From NCBI GenBank assembly GCA_963664845.1, contig OY761615.1, positions 930,001 through 994,000 on the forward strand: 64,000 nt of DNA. Reading direction: 5' to 3'. The stretch's first letter is position 1; every line of letters begins with the position of its first letter. A program made the position numbers and the translations under genes. Source of the stretch: CAIYTF01 sp963664845. GTDB lineage: Bacteria; Bacteroidota; Ignavibacteria; Ignavibacteriales; Ignavibacteriaceae. The notes below the pieces were generated by a model. It ran no database searches and was not told the origin of the DNA. It saw nothing but the letters and a program-made list of their open reading frames with translations. Positions 46,001 to 54,940 of this stretch are shown piece by piece.

Positions 46001-47770
46001 CAAAATGGCAGGAAACTTACCGTAAATGGGAATTTGAGCCTTAATTGTAATCTTAGTATTCCTACCTGGGATACACTCAGCTTAGTTGCTGCTCCTTCTT
46101 TTGGAGCCCCGACAATTTGCCTTTGCGGCACTTCAATCACCGTTTCCGGCACTCTGCTGGCACTGGGTACCAGCGGCAATAATGTGGTATTTGACAGAAC
46201 TGTGCCCGCCACCACCTGGGGCACGATCACCTTTATTGGAGGAGGTTCACGAAACTCGCTTTTGAACTATGCTACTGTCGCACATGGGGCCGGCATTCAG
46301 TGCACCCTGGCGGCAGATGTAACTATAGCAAACTCACAGATCGTCGGCTGCACAAACGGTATCTATATGTATGACTCAAATCCTGTGATTCACGATAATA
46401 CAATTCTAAACACAACCGGTCACGGTATATATGGCAGCGGTTCAACATATCACCACACGGATATTTATAACAATAAACTGAAAAAAGAATCCGGCACCGC
46501 GGGATTCGGTTCAGGAACGGGCATCTATCTTGGCAATGGTATGAGCATTTATGCCGCACATAATGATATAAGATGGTTTAGTAAGGGAATGTACTTCGGT
46601 GGCGGCTCAAACGCTTCATTTATACTATCGGATAATTTCTATATTAACCCAAACAACAGAATACGCAATTGCGATACTGCACTGACTGTTGCCTGGTCAG
46701 CATATTGTGACGCAGGAGAAGACGATCATTCCAGATCATTTAACAGCATTTATGGTAATACCCTGGCGCTAAAGGCCTATCAAAATGGAGGTATTTGGGC
46801 TGACTTCGATTATTGGGGTAGTCAGATTACCCCCACAATGTCATGTGATGCTACAAGTTGGATAGATTATGAAGACTGTGTCCTTTCTACCGACCCTTGG
46901 GCAGGAGTGAACTCTGTGGTAACTGAAAATACCGCAAAAGCAATGACTCTGCAAAAAAAGGGAGTCGGTAAGACTAACGATTTCAAACATGCCCTGCAGT
47001 TGGAGCAGCAAGGTAAAATTACTGACGCGGTAACACTTTACAAAAATATGATTTCATATGACAATTTTGCAGAGCAGTCAATGTCGCGTTTGGTTAATCT
47101 GAAATCTGCCGGCAAAATTTCGGACAATTTGGATTTTCTTACATCTGCAGAACTTGCAAAGAGTAAGCACCGGACATACATTCGTAAGCTTCTTGCTGCA
47201 ATCCAATTGAAGGAGGGTAATCACCTGCAGGCATTAAGCCTGTTTGACAATATTATTACTGACGCTTCAAATGACCACGAAATCTATGATGCCCTGTTCA
47301 ATAAATTTTTCATTTTGCTTCATTACGCAAGTGATACAAGCAGTGCCGCCGGTATTCTGGACTATCTGAAGAAACAACCGCTTGGCAAGATTGATAATGA
47401 ACTGGTCGACCGCCTGTCTGTGGCCCAAAGTCTGCTTGCCAATTCAATGTCGGGCAAAGCTGTCAGTTTTTATAAGGTGGGCGAATTAGCGAAAATTATT
47501 ATTCCGGCTTCCTATAGTTTGTCCAACAATTTTCCCAACCCGTTCAACCCAACAACCACCATCAATTATGCAATACCCGTACCTGGGATGGTAACCCTAA
47601 AGGTTTATGATGCACTTGGATGTGAACTAAGAACTTTGGTAAATGAGGAAAAGGCTGCGGGTGAATACTCAGTTAGCTTTGCAGCGGACAATCTTCCGAG
47701 TGGATTCTACCTCTATACGCTCCGCTCCGGGAACTTCTTTTCATCAAAGAAAATGTTACTTCTGAAATAA
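43079..47770 (+). CDS. Gingipain-type (C25) peptidase with beta-helix and T9SS sorting domain
   Basis: A 1563-residue protein. After a signal peptide (FIFAVLFCFFF...) and a propeptide-like region comes a C25 domain with a His-Cys pair: H501 in IYNHGDPED and C567 in YSIACDVAS, matching the family HG and AC motifs. Residues about 770-1240 repeat 'L-T-V-x-G-x-L' rungs every 20-25 residues, a right-handed beta-helix, then a helical segment with TPR-like spacing (about 1300-1440). The T9SS sorting domain (NFPNPFNPTTTINY to KKMLLLK) begins near 1478. It should be a secreted surface Cys-peptidase with an adhesive stalk. GGAGG lies 4 bases before the ATG. A strong terminator follows. Confidence 0.9.
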   Translation: MALHYPTGSPTSNKRLKFIFAVLFCFFFCTNDLYPQLNQTLKFPLDLFSLNKTKCQNGEEYTNIIVKGLSNSGQISHPFLPVKYINLLLPPNTEVKSISVNIGNKTTYYLTSKVFPSQIDVRHHENKEFSAPDSTIYNSAEAFPANIVQIRNDSYFDGDNHIIALDVSPVRVYSAANRLEYYNEITISLELTGSTHLSTIKRGARSPENQLLFDNILKGIIENPEALKNKTVSKKLITSNTGAQIASLVRGIPVYEYIIITTAALQSSFDEFINWKRRRGINAGVVTIESILQQYLDGDLTSGLDDDAGNLRQYLREAFDSDVKTVYALLAGPANYQRSDYSIPWRYGSIFTGTIWRTDVDTSHNNIPSDLYYSALHGNWNADCGDYSPDIFVGRLLCRTPDEVKNWIKKEIQYEQNPFNGNYNNITKVLWTESDQMQAGDQPFSVISDPMAGVFSSSSLFTHTKISESPNYYSTHPTGPFGKAVIDRLNEGFHIYGIYNHGDPEDYSVATPGINEKIVDERSAAVFGSEKDRLYTVGKITLLQEQGNTLDQITYNNTSTIIYSIACDVASPDFSPNDRSVADYFTANSYYDLTNSHSTNIPTGGVAFLGNTRYGWVASSYDLHKLFNKALFYDFNIHLGQAEAQSRLDKAQRDLSFPHNLFGDPEMPVWTNIPSLFTNMQVTDNGSSVAVNTGVGGCNISAASIDNATAYRTLIPNSNSANFATAIRPLFLTVTKYGTSTYDNYPYIPYAAVTGGTITSNTTFYGILNILNTITVGSGVTLTLAPDAVLKFPSTGSGISVAGTLHLDTALTIPSGTTLTVNSGGSIQFNNNNPLTINGVLCINSNLTIPANCWLIVGSGGQIQFGAGGSLTVSGNLVLNTNLSIPSGSTLSIQTGGSVQFNSNCTLSVAGTLNLNSPIYVPFGSTLTVSQGGNVQFGSWIDHSINGTLLLQSNLTIPPYVTLNFGPGGTVLFQQNGRKLTVNGNLSLNCNLSIPTWDTLSLVAAPSFGAPTICLCGTSITVSGTLLALGTSGNNVVFDRTVPATTWGTITFIGGGSRNSLLNYATVAHGAGIQCTLAADVTIANSQIVGCTNGIYMYDSNPVIHDNTILNTTGHGIYGSGSTYHHTDIYNNKLKKESGTAGFGSGTGIYLGNGMSIYAAHNDIRWFSKGMYFGGGSNASFILSDNFYINPNNRIRNCDTALTVAWSAYCDAGEDDHSRSFNSIYGNTLALKAYQNGGIWADFDYWGSQITPTMSCDATSWIDYEDCVLSTDPWAGVNSVVTENTAKAMTLQKKGVGKTNDFKHALQLEQQGKITDAVTLYKNMISYDNFAEQSMSRLVNLKSAGKISDNLDFLTSAELAKSKHRTYIRKLLAAIQLKEGNHLQALSLFDNIITDASNDHEIYDALFNKFFILLHYASDTSSAAGILDYLKKQPLGKIDNELVDRLSVAQSLLANSMSGKAVSFYKVGELAKIIIPASYSLSNNFPNPFNPTTTINYAIPVPGMVTLKVYDALGCELRTLVNEEKAAGEYSVSFAADNLPSGFYLYTLRSGNFFSSKKMLLLK

Positions 47771-47794
47771 TTCGGGAGTGAAATTATTTTCAAC

Positions 47795-47831
47795 GAATGC
47801 CCGCGTCTTTCGACGCGGGCATTCCATTTTT
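47795..47831 (+). terminator. Terminator of the C25 peptidase gene
   Basis: A perfect 13-bp GC-rich stem (47795-47807 with 47812-47824) with a 4-nt loop is followed by a T run, 25 bp past the stop. The remaining gap to 48,015 contains no gene. Confidence 0.93.
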
Positions 47832-48015
47832 TGATGTTATCAGGTATCGCTTTTTTGGCTTCTGTATTTCTTTCTTGTAAATTTTTTAATGCATTCTGTA
47901 GGATACTTGTTCCAGCACACAATTGCCGGATGGTTTCTTTTTACGTGTAAAAGCCTTACATTTAGTTGATTTCTAATCAAATTTACGCTAATTGTTCAGT
48001 TTATAGGGAGTTTCT

Positions 48016-51009
48016 GTGGACAAGCTTCAGGCAAGGGAAAGCATTTCGGCTTTGGTCGCCCGTTTTGAGGAACAAATTGAGTCTTATAAACACGGTGATT
48101 ACAATGAAACGCAGACCCGTCTTGATTTCATCAATCCGTTTTTTGAAGCATTCGGCTGGGACATGACCAACCGGAAGGGGTATGCCGAAGCCTACCGTGA
48201 AGTGATCCATGAAGACAAATTGAAAATTGGTGGTGCCACCAAAGCTCCTGATTATTCCTTCCGTCTCGCGGGTGGGAAACGCCTCTTCTTCGTGGAGGCA
48301 AAACGTCCCAGTGTTGCCATTAAAGATGACGCTGGTCCTGCCTACCAGATCCGGCGCTATGGCTGGAGTGCTAAGCATCCCATCAGCATAATCACTGACT
48401 TCGAAGAATTTTCCATCTACGATTGTACTAAAAAGCCCTACCCATCTGATAAAGCCTCTGTTGCCCGTATAAAATATCTTACCTGCCAAAACTACTTGAC
48501 TGAATTCGACTTTCTCTGGAATACCTTCAGCAAAGAACGGGTGCTGCAGGGCAGCTTCGATAAATTCGTACTAACCGATGTAAACAAAAAAGGAACCACT
48601 ACCGTTGACAGGGAATTCCTCACTTCCCTAGATGATTGGCGCACCCAGCTTGCCATTAATATCAGCAAAAACAACCCGCAGCTCGATGAGGATGAGCTTA
48701 ATTTCGTTGTTCAGCAGACAATCGACCGGATCATCTTCCTCCGTATCGCCGAAGACCGCGGCATCGAACAGTATGGGATGCTCAGGGAATCGCTTTCCAA
48801 AGGAGATTATTATAAAAACCTGTATGGCCTTTTTCTCCAGGCAGATGATAAATACAATTCCGGCCTGTTTGACCTCAAAAAGGATAAGCTCAGCAAAAAT
48901 CTTGTTGTAGAGAATAAAACGCTCAAGAAGATCCTGAATGAGCTCTATTATCCTGAAAGTCCTTATGAATTCTCCGTTCTGTCCGTTGAAATACTCGGCA
49001 GCGCGTATGAACAATTCCTCGGTAAAGTAATACGCATTGATAAGCATGGCCGTGCGAAGATAGAAGAGAAGCCCGAAGTCCGTAAGGCAGGCGGCGTTTA
49101 CTACACTCCTCAGTATATCGTCGATTACATAGTAAAAAACACCGTCGGAAAACTCATTGAAGGCAAAACGCCTAAAGAAATTGAGAAAATTAAGATCGCC
49201 GATCCTGCCTGTGGTAGTGGTAGTTTCCTCCTCGGGGCCTATCAATATTTGCTCGATTATCATAAAGACTATTATTCAGAAAACGGTACCAGAAAGGGTC
49301 CAGTCTCCGCCAAGACTGACTTGCCTGGTACTAAATCAGGGAAGATGGGGAGTCCACTCACTCCCGATGGCTCCCTTACTTCCGCTGAAAAGAAACGTAT
49401 CCTGCTCAATAATATTTATGGAGTTGATATTGATACAAATGCAGTAGAGGTTACCAAACTCAGCCTGCTTCTCAAATGTATGGAGGGCGAAACCTCCGCC
49501 AGCATTTCCGAGCAGCTTGCCTTGTTCCATGAACGGGTTCTTCCCACGCTGGACTCCAATATCAAGTCCGGTAACAGTCTCATCGATACCGATTTTTATG
49601 AGTCCAAACTCGATTTCGGCGAGGACCGGAAAATAAAACCCTTCAGCTGGCAAAAGGCCTTTCCTGACGTCTTCAAACAGGGCGGCTTCGAAGCGGTGAT
49701 AGGCAATCCGCCGTATGTCCGTCAGGAGCTGCTCGGTGATCAGAAGGATTACTTCGCCTCAAAATACCTGGTCTATCATGGCATGGCTGACCTGTATAGT
49801 TATTTTATCGAAAAAGGGATCGGCCTTCTGAAACCGGATGGTCTTTTCGGAATTATCGTGGCAAATAAATGGATGCGTGCCAACTATGGCGAACCACTCC
49901 GCAAATGGCTTAAAAAGACTGCAATAGAACAGATTATTGATTTCGGCGATTTACCGGTATTCGAAAGTGCAACAACATATCCGTGCATTTTATTATGCAA
50001 TAAGGGTGCAAAGATTTCTGATATTAAAATTACGAACGCGAAAACCCTTGATTTTGCGAGTCTTGAAGAATATGTTAAGACTAATCATGTTTCACTTCAA
50101 CAAAAATCACTTGATGATGCAGGCTGGAATCTATCTTCCAATCAGGAACAATCTCTTCTTAAAAAAATACAAGATATTGGAGTTCCATTTGAAAATTATG
50201 TAAAAGGTAAAATTTTCCGCGGTGTATTAACAGGCTTAAATGAGGCTTTTGTTATTAATTCAGAGACAAAGGAACGTCTTATTAGTGAAGATCGTAAAAG
50301 TTCTGAAATAATAAAACCGTTCCTCGCTGGTAGAGATATTAAACGTTATGAAACTCCTTTGGCCGGTAGGTACCTAATCTTTGCTCAAAGGGGTATAGAA
50401 ATCAATAATTATCCGGCTATCAAAAATTATTTGTCTCAGTTTAGGAAGCAACTGACTCCTAAACCAAGGGATTATACAGGAACGGATTGGGAAGGAAGAA
50501 AACCTGGCTCGTATAAGTGGTATGAAATTCAAGATGCCGTAGATTACTATGAGGAGTTTGAAAAACCAAAAATTATCTATCCGAATATTCTGAGCAAACC
50601 TGAATTTACTTACGATGCAAAGGGTTGGTATACAAACCAGAAGTGTTTCATCATTAGTCTTGATGACAAGTATTTGCTAGGCCTACTGAATAGTAACCTT
50701 GTTTTTTATTTGTTTCATAAGTTCCTGCCTAAACTCCGGGGGGGCTATTTTGAGCCCAGCTACGTTTATATGAAGCATTTCCCAATACATGAATATGATC
50801 CGGAAAACGACTTGTGTGAAGAAATCATTCATCATGTTGAATCTCTTTTGCAGCTCAATAAGGATAAACAATCTGCTAAACTGGAATCCCAGATAGAGCA
50901 ACTCCAGTCCCGCATTGATTTTCATGAAGAAAAAGTTAACCAGGCGGTATATCAGCTTTATGGATTAACAGATAAAGAAATAGGTATTATTGAATCCGCG
51001 GCAAAATAA
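48016..51009 (+). CDS. Type IIG restriction-modification enzyme (Eco57I-like)
   Basis: A 997-residue single-chain enzyme. An N-terminal PD-(D/E)xK nuclease (D79 ... E94-A-K96, read PDYSF...FFVEAK) is followed by a linker and an adenine methyltransferase. The latter has motif I DPACGSG (D396-G402) and motif IV NPPY (564-567). A C-terminal target-recognition domain follows with a final coiled-coil (LQSRIDFHEEKV). It would cut and methylate one strand of an asymmetric site. The start is a GTG with AGGGAG 5 bases upstream. From about 49,960 (inside the methylase C-terminal side) the DNA becomes much more AT-rich, so the TRD half may come from a different source. First gene of a plus-strand island. 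Confidence 0.92.
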   Translation: MDKLQARESISALVARFEEQIESYKHGDYNETQTRLDFINPFFEAFGWDMTNRKGYAEAYREVIHEDKLKIGGATKAPDYSFRLAGGKRLFFVEAKRPSVAIKDDAGPAYQIRRYGWSAKHPISIITDFEEFSIYDCTKKPYPSDKASVARIKYLTCQNYLTEFDFLWNTFSKERVLQGSFDKFVLTDVNKKGTTTVDREFLTSLDDWRTQLAINISKNNPQLDEDELNFVVQQTIDRIIFLRIAEDRGIEQYGMLRESLSKGDYYKNLYGLFLQADDKYNSGLFDLKKDKLSKNLVVENKTLKKILNELYYPESPYEFSVLSVEILGSAYEQFLGKVIRIDKHGRAKIEEKPEVRKAGGVYYTPQYIVDYIVKNTVGKLIEGKTPKEIEKIKIADPACGSGSFLLGAYQYLLDYHKDYYSENGTRKGPVSAKTDLPGTKSGKMGSPLTPDGSLTSAEKKRILLNNIYGVDIDTNAVEVTKLSLLLKCMEGETSASISEQLALFHERVLPTLDSNIKSGNSLIDTDFYESKLDFGEDRKIKPFSWQKAFPDVFKQGGFEAVIGNPPYVRQELLGDQKDYFASKYLVYHGMADLYSYFIEKGIGLLKPDGLFGIIVANKWMRANYGEPLRKWLKKTAIEQIIDFGDLPVFESATTYPCILLCNKGAKISDIKITNAKTLDFASLEEYVKTNHVSLQQKSLDDAGWNLSSNQEQSLLKKIQDIGVPFENYVKGKIFRGVLTGLNEAFVINSETKERLISEDRKSSEIIKPFLAGRDIKRYETPLAGRYLIFAQRGIEINNYPAIKNYLSQFRKQLTPKPRDYTGTDWEGRKPGSYKWYEIQDAVDYYEEFEKPKIIYPNILSKPEFTYDAKGWYTNQKCFIISLDDKYLLGLLNSNLVFYLFHKFLPKLRGGYFEPSYVYMKHFPIHEYDPENDLCEEIIHHVESLLQLNKDKQSAKLESQIEQLQSRIDFHEEKVNQAVYQLYGLTDKEIGIIESAAK

Positions 51010-51079
51010 ACCGCCAGTTATCGCTTTTATGTGACTAGTAGTGATTTTGATAATTACAAAATGAGGGACTTTTAACATT

Positions 51080-52060
51080 ATGGGAAATTTTATATTTAAA
51101 GTATTGAAATATTCTGAAGATATAGAGGGTAAATTTACTTGGGATGATTCTTGCTCAAAGATGTTTGATGCCTTTTATGATACCTGCGAGCTATATGAAA
51201 GCGGATATCATGATAAAGCGCTAAGTAAGTATCACTATTTATTAAAGAAAGACCCTACCTTTATTCCAGCTTTAAGTGATCTTGGATGGCATTATGTTGT
51301 AAAGGGTAATCCACTCAAAGCGCTAAAATACCTCGAAAAAGCGTTCTCTTTATCTAATGAAAAAATTCCTGATGATTTTAACGGTCAAATTTCCTGGGGG
51401 TATATAGAAAATCGTCATTATTTGCGTACACTTCATGGGTTGGGAATGGCGAACATTAATTTATTCAAGCACGCTGAAGGTCTAAAATATTTTGAAAAAA
51501 TTCTAAGCTATAATCCTAATGATAATCAAGGGATAAGATATTTAATTGGTGATTTGTATTTTATTTTACGTAATTATCCCAAAGCCGAAGAGTGGTACAA
51601 AGATAATCTGAATAATGCCACCAATAGATACAGTTATGGAATATTGCTGTTTTCTTTGGGGCGTATTATAGAGGCCATTGTTCAGATTTCTAAGGCTATT
51701 ATTGAGGATGAATATATTTATAAAGTTATTACTCAAGCGAAAATTGAAGAAAAAATGAATCATTCAGTAGCGTATAACATAGAGAACGCATTGGACTATT
51801 TTCGATTCACATTAATGCTTTGGCTGGATAAAACAAACGTGAATTTATTGCTTCGTATCTATAACAGCGAGATGTTTAATCTATATTATGAGCAAATTAC
51901 AGCTCAGCGTAAAAAATTGGCAGCCGTAGATGGCTTAACAATAAATGCAATTAATAATCGCGGAATATGCCTGGATAGAATATCTGAAATCACAGACTTG
52001 CTGGATATTGAGTATGCACGAAAACTTTTTTCCGAGATCAATGGCGGATGTGTTCTATAA
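51080..52060 (+). CDS. TPR-repeat protein of unknown function
   Basis: A 326-residue all-helical protein. TPR units are visible as 'A-L-x-x-Y-x-x-L-L-K-x-D-P-x-F-I-P-A-L-x-x-L-G' (residues about 45-75), 'A-L-K-Y-L-E-K-A' near 93 and 'G-L-K-Y-F-E-K-I-L-x-x-N-P' near 136. Further diverged helices follow to the end. There is no signal peptide or membrane segment. It lies 70 bp after the RM gene and 49 bp before the unknown membrane-tipped protein, on the same AT-rich DNA, so it probably works with its neighbours as a scaffold or sensor. No enzymatic motif. Confidence 0.75.
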   Translation: MGNFIFKVLKYSEDIEGKFTWDDSCSKMFDAFYDTCELYESGYHDKALSKYHYLLKKDPTFIPALSDLGWHYVVKGNPLKALKYLEKAFSLSNEKIPDDFNGQISWGYIENRHYLRTLHGLGMANINLFKHAEGLKYFEKILSYNPNDNQGIRYLIGDLYFILRNYPKAEEWYKDNLNNATNRYSYGILLFSLGRIIEAIVQISKAIIEDEYIYKVITQAKIEEKMNHSVAYNIENALDYFRFTLMLWLDKTNVNLLLRIYNSEMFNLYYEQITAQRKKLAAVDGLTINAINNRGICLDRISEITDLLDIEYARKLFSEINGGCVL

Positions 52061-52109
52061 TTGTAAAATGTATATCATTTCTTGCGATAATTAGATAGGT
52101 AACATATTT

Positions 52110-53471
52110 ATGGGATCAATTGTATATGATTTTTTATCTGAGAGCTTGCTATTCAAGGAAGAATATCTAAAAACTGGCTTCCGGGCGCTCACCGAAACTG
52201 AAATTAAGAAAGAACTTAGAGAATACAGGGAATTCATCCTAAAAAATGTTTCCGTTCTTGATGATGAAGTCAACTCAAAAAAGTCTGAATTAAAAGTTCT
52301 CTCTGGTCAGAAGCGAATATCATTCTCAGAGCTGAAAAATTCAGCATTTTATATCGAACAATATCTTTTGCAAGACTCGTTGTTCGCTTTTACCCATGAA
52401 GAAGGTGATACTAGTAAGGCTTTTAAGAAGTTTAACAATTTCGAGAAATCTTTTGATAAAAATGGCCTGGCAAATGAACTTCAATATCTTAAAAATTTAT
52501 CTCCGCTGGTTGCCTGTGATTATGTAAAAATTCTTCCAATTAGTTTTCTTCATGAACCCGAAAAAGAAATCCCAATTCTTGCATCTAAAAATCTATTTTC
52601 GGATGTATTACCGCAAAATGTACTTGAATTCTTTCATAATAGTGTTGAAGTGCGCTCGATGCAGATGGATGGAAATTTATTGAAAGTTGAGAATAAGCTT
52701 TATCCCTGCCGATCCATTTTTCTTAATTTCTCAAAGGAAGACATGCTTTATTCTTGTTTTTACAATCTTTATCAGGGTGAGCTTACCAATATTAATAAAA
52801 AATCTCGTGAATTCCATTTAGCAATGGATATCCCAACTGCTCCACCTTCTGCCAAAGAATTTGAGAATTGGGTTCTGCAGTCAATTAACCAAGCTGCTAA
52901 AAATATATTTGAGGAGATATTTGTTGAAAATGTGTTGGCGGCTAAATATAATGCTTCCTATATCGCCTCAAATACATTTGCATTTAATTTACTTCAGCAA
53001 TCTATGAATATTAAAACCGGTGTCAAGCAAAACACCATGAATATACTGTTTAATTATGATCTGCCTTTCATAGATAATGTCAATATGGAAACTATCTTGG
53101 CGATAAGAAATAATGATGGAGAAGTGTTTAATAATTTCAGAATTAATTTAGATAAACATTTAAAGGAATTGCGAAGCGTAGAAGATGTAAATGTTTTAAG
53201 GGAAAAGCTCGAGAATATTTTGCATGAGATAACGGAAGTTCAAGTAAATGAAATAAATCAAAAAGTTACTTGTCTATTAAAAAAAATTAAGATCGATTCT
53301 GCTATTTTATTTGCGGGTTTATTTGGCGCAATACAAACAGGCGGTTTTAGTCTTTTAGCTTCCGCAATTGCATTAGCCAAGGGCTATAAAGACTGGAACG
53401 ATTATTATCAAAAAGTTAAAACTCACCCAGTGTATTTTCTCTGGAAAATCAGAAAAAAATCTAATAAGTAA
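52110..53471 (+). CDS. Unknown 453-residue protein with C-terminal hydrophobic segment
   Basis: Not recognised. Residues 1-330 are mostly helical and lysine/glutamate-rich with no catalytic motif I know. A helical stretch with 'AIRNNDGEVFNNFRINLDKHLKEL' follows, then a coiled region. A hydrophobic segment (ILFAGLFGAIQTGGFSLLASAIALA, about residues 405-429) and a basic tail complete the protein. A single membrane segment at one end is typical of effector proteins in abortive-infection systems, but that is only a position-based guess. It lies between the TPR gene and the DnaQ-like gene. Confidence 0.65.
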   Translation: MGSIVYDFLSESLLFKEEYLKTGFRALTETEIKKELREYREFILKNVSVLDDEVNSKKSELKVLSGQKRISFSELKNSAFYIEQYLLQDSLFAFTHEEGDTSKAFKKFNNFEKSFDKNGLANELQYLKNLSPLVACDYVKILPISFLHEPEKEIPILASKNLFSDVLPQNVLEFFHNSVEVRSMQMDGNLLKVENKLYPCRSIFLNFSKEDMLYSCFYNLYQGELTNINKKSREFHLAMDIPTAPPSAKEFENWVLQSINQAAKNIFEEIFVENVLAAKYNASYIASNTFAFNLLQQSMNIKTGVKQNTMNILFNYDLPFIDNVNMETILAIRNNDGEVFNNFRINLDKHLKELRSVEDVNVLREKLENILHEITEVQVNEINQKVTCLLKKIKIDSAILFAGLFGAIQTGGFSLLASAIALAKGYKDWNDYYQKVKTHPVYFLWKIRKKSNK

Positions 53472-53525
53472 ATTTTATAAATAGTGAGGACTTGCTGGTA
53501 ATTAGATTATATATAATGGACTATT

Positions 53526-54374
53526 ATGTCATCAGATCAACGAACAAAACTACAACGCATTATAAGCAATTTCCGCTCATTCGAATGTGAACGCCTTTTA
53601 TCGGTTGAGTCGGACTTTTATTCATTATCCGAACTCGATCAGACCAGGGATATCGATCTGTGGGAGGAATTGTTGCGTGCAATAACGCTAAATCCTGCGT
53701 TTGATCCTGATAACAAATGGATGACTGACTATCTTTGCCATGACGATTTGGGGCCCTGGTTCTTTCCCGGAAATTGGAAGAATAATATTGCTTCGCTCCC
53801 CATAATCAAGCTGGCCCGCCCACTGGTCTTTATTAATATAGTTGCTACCGGTACTGACAGTATAAATGATCGTATCATAGAAATTTCGTTTTTCAAACTG
53901 TTTCCCGATGGCGGTGAACAGCAATTATCCTTTCGCATAAATCCGTTTGTTCCTGTTCCCTTGGCGGTTACTGCAGCTCGTGGCATTTGCGATTCCGATG
54001 TTAGCCATCTCCCCGGTTTGGAGTCGTGCGCAGACATGACTTTAGACTTCATAAGTGAGTCTGATTTCTGTGGTATTGATCTTATTGGTTTTTGCTTTCC
54101 GCTGCTGTATGCGGAATTTGACCGTATTGGCCGTAGTTTTCCGGTAACGGACATTCACATCATTGATACATTGAAAATGTATAAGAAAAAAGAGCCCGGC
54201 AATCTTACTTCAGTATTCGTCTTCAATTGCGTAGATGAATTATACGGCCTTCCGTCCTTTGAAGGCTCCGCAGTCCCTGTAAAAGATCTGTTATTTGCCC
54301 AGTTGGAACGATATAACGATTTACCGCGCACGGTTCTGGAACTCAGTGCTTTTTCAAATGATGCCTTTCATTAA
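53526..54374 (+). CDS. DnaQ-like (DEDD exonuclease fold) protein with all catalytic residues replaced
   Basis: A 282-residue protein. After a helical 95-residue N-terminal part, the DnaQ fold is clear: VFINIVATGTDSINDRIIEIS, KLFPDGGEQQLSFRINP, then GIDLIGFCFPLLYAEF. In active family members the first motif reads DxE; here N104 and V106 stand in those places. The Asp of motif II (RFD-LPLL) is C190. The final His-x4-Asp of motif III (HDALADV) has become a PSFEGSAV segment. All five DEDDh positions are thus non-catalytic. It could bind a nucleic-acid end without cutting it, or act as a structural subunit. It ends an island with RM, TPR and membrane-tipped proteins. Confidence 0.82.
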   Translation: MSSDQRTKLQRIISNFRSFECERLLSVESDFYSLSELDQTRDIDLWEELLRAITLNPAFDPDNKWMTDYLCHDDLGPWFFPGNWKNNIASLPIIKLARPLVFINIVATGTDSINDRIIEISFFKLFPDGGEQQLSFRINPFVPVPLAVTAARGICDSDVSHLPGLESCADMTLDFISESDFCGIDLIGFCFPLLYAEFDRIGRSFPVTDIHIIDTLKMYKKKEPGNLTSVFVFNCVDELYGLPSFEGSAVPVKDLLFAQLERYNDLPRTVLELSAFSNDAFH

Positions 54375-54426
54375 TTACTTGCATTAATGGTTACCCCACT
54401 TATTTATAATTTTTATTCAGCGGCTG

Positions 54427-54469
54427 TTGTCCTTCTTCGCCAGCCAAAGCCCTGGCTCGTTTTTGTACT
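54427..54469 (+). repeat. 43-bp direct repeat, copy 1
   Basis: Matches 55459-55501 with two differences in 43 bases. Each copy holds a small hairpin (gccag/ctggc). The copies lie 1.03 kb apart and flank the nested stem structure. Confidence 0.85.
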
Positions 54470-54734
54470 TCGCTCCACTCCGTTCCGCTCAGTTAGTCTG
54501 GCCGTAAAAGATTCTTCCTTCGGTTTTCTAGTCTTTCGGCAGCGTTGCTCGATGCATCGCGACCCTGCCTTTCCTAAACCTGGCATCCCTCGAAACGCGT
54601 CAGCGGCTCCGTGCGCTCACGTATCCGGGAACTGCACTCCGCCGCTCACGCTTAATCTCAAATCTCCAAAATCACATTATTCCTGCCGTCTTCCGTCAGC
54701 TCCGCCGACGTCAGCCGGCCATAAACCAATTTGT

Positions 54735-54761
54735 CGCGGGTGACTCTCCGAGACACCCGCG
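54735..54761 (+). terminator. Stem-loop after the RM/TPR/DnaQ-like island
   Basis: A perfect 8-bp stem (54735-54742 with 54754-54761) with an 11-nt loop lies 360 bp after the DnaQ-like gene. No real T run follows. It may be a weak terminator or part of the structured non-coding region. Confidence 0.35.
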
Positions 54762-54940
54762 TTCCTAAATCCATGTTATCGAAAATCAGAATAGACACAT
54801 TCGGGTAAATTATGCCAGCAACGGGTTTTGTTGTTTATTCAGCCTGCCCCGCAACATTGTTAAATTAATTATTGCGGGGGCTAATCCCATCTGCTTATAA
54901 ACCCTTCGCGCCTTTTAACGTTCGGGTGGGTAATCTCACC

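Noticed and set aside
54387..54743. Plus-strand open frame after the DnaQ-like gene
   Set aside because: Low-complexity translation of a C/T-rich stretch; no start signal or family pattern.
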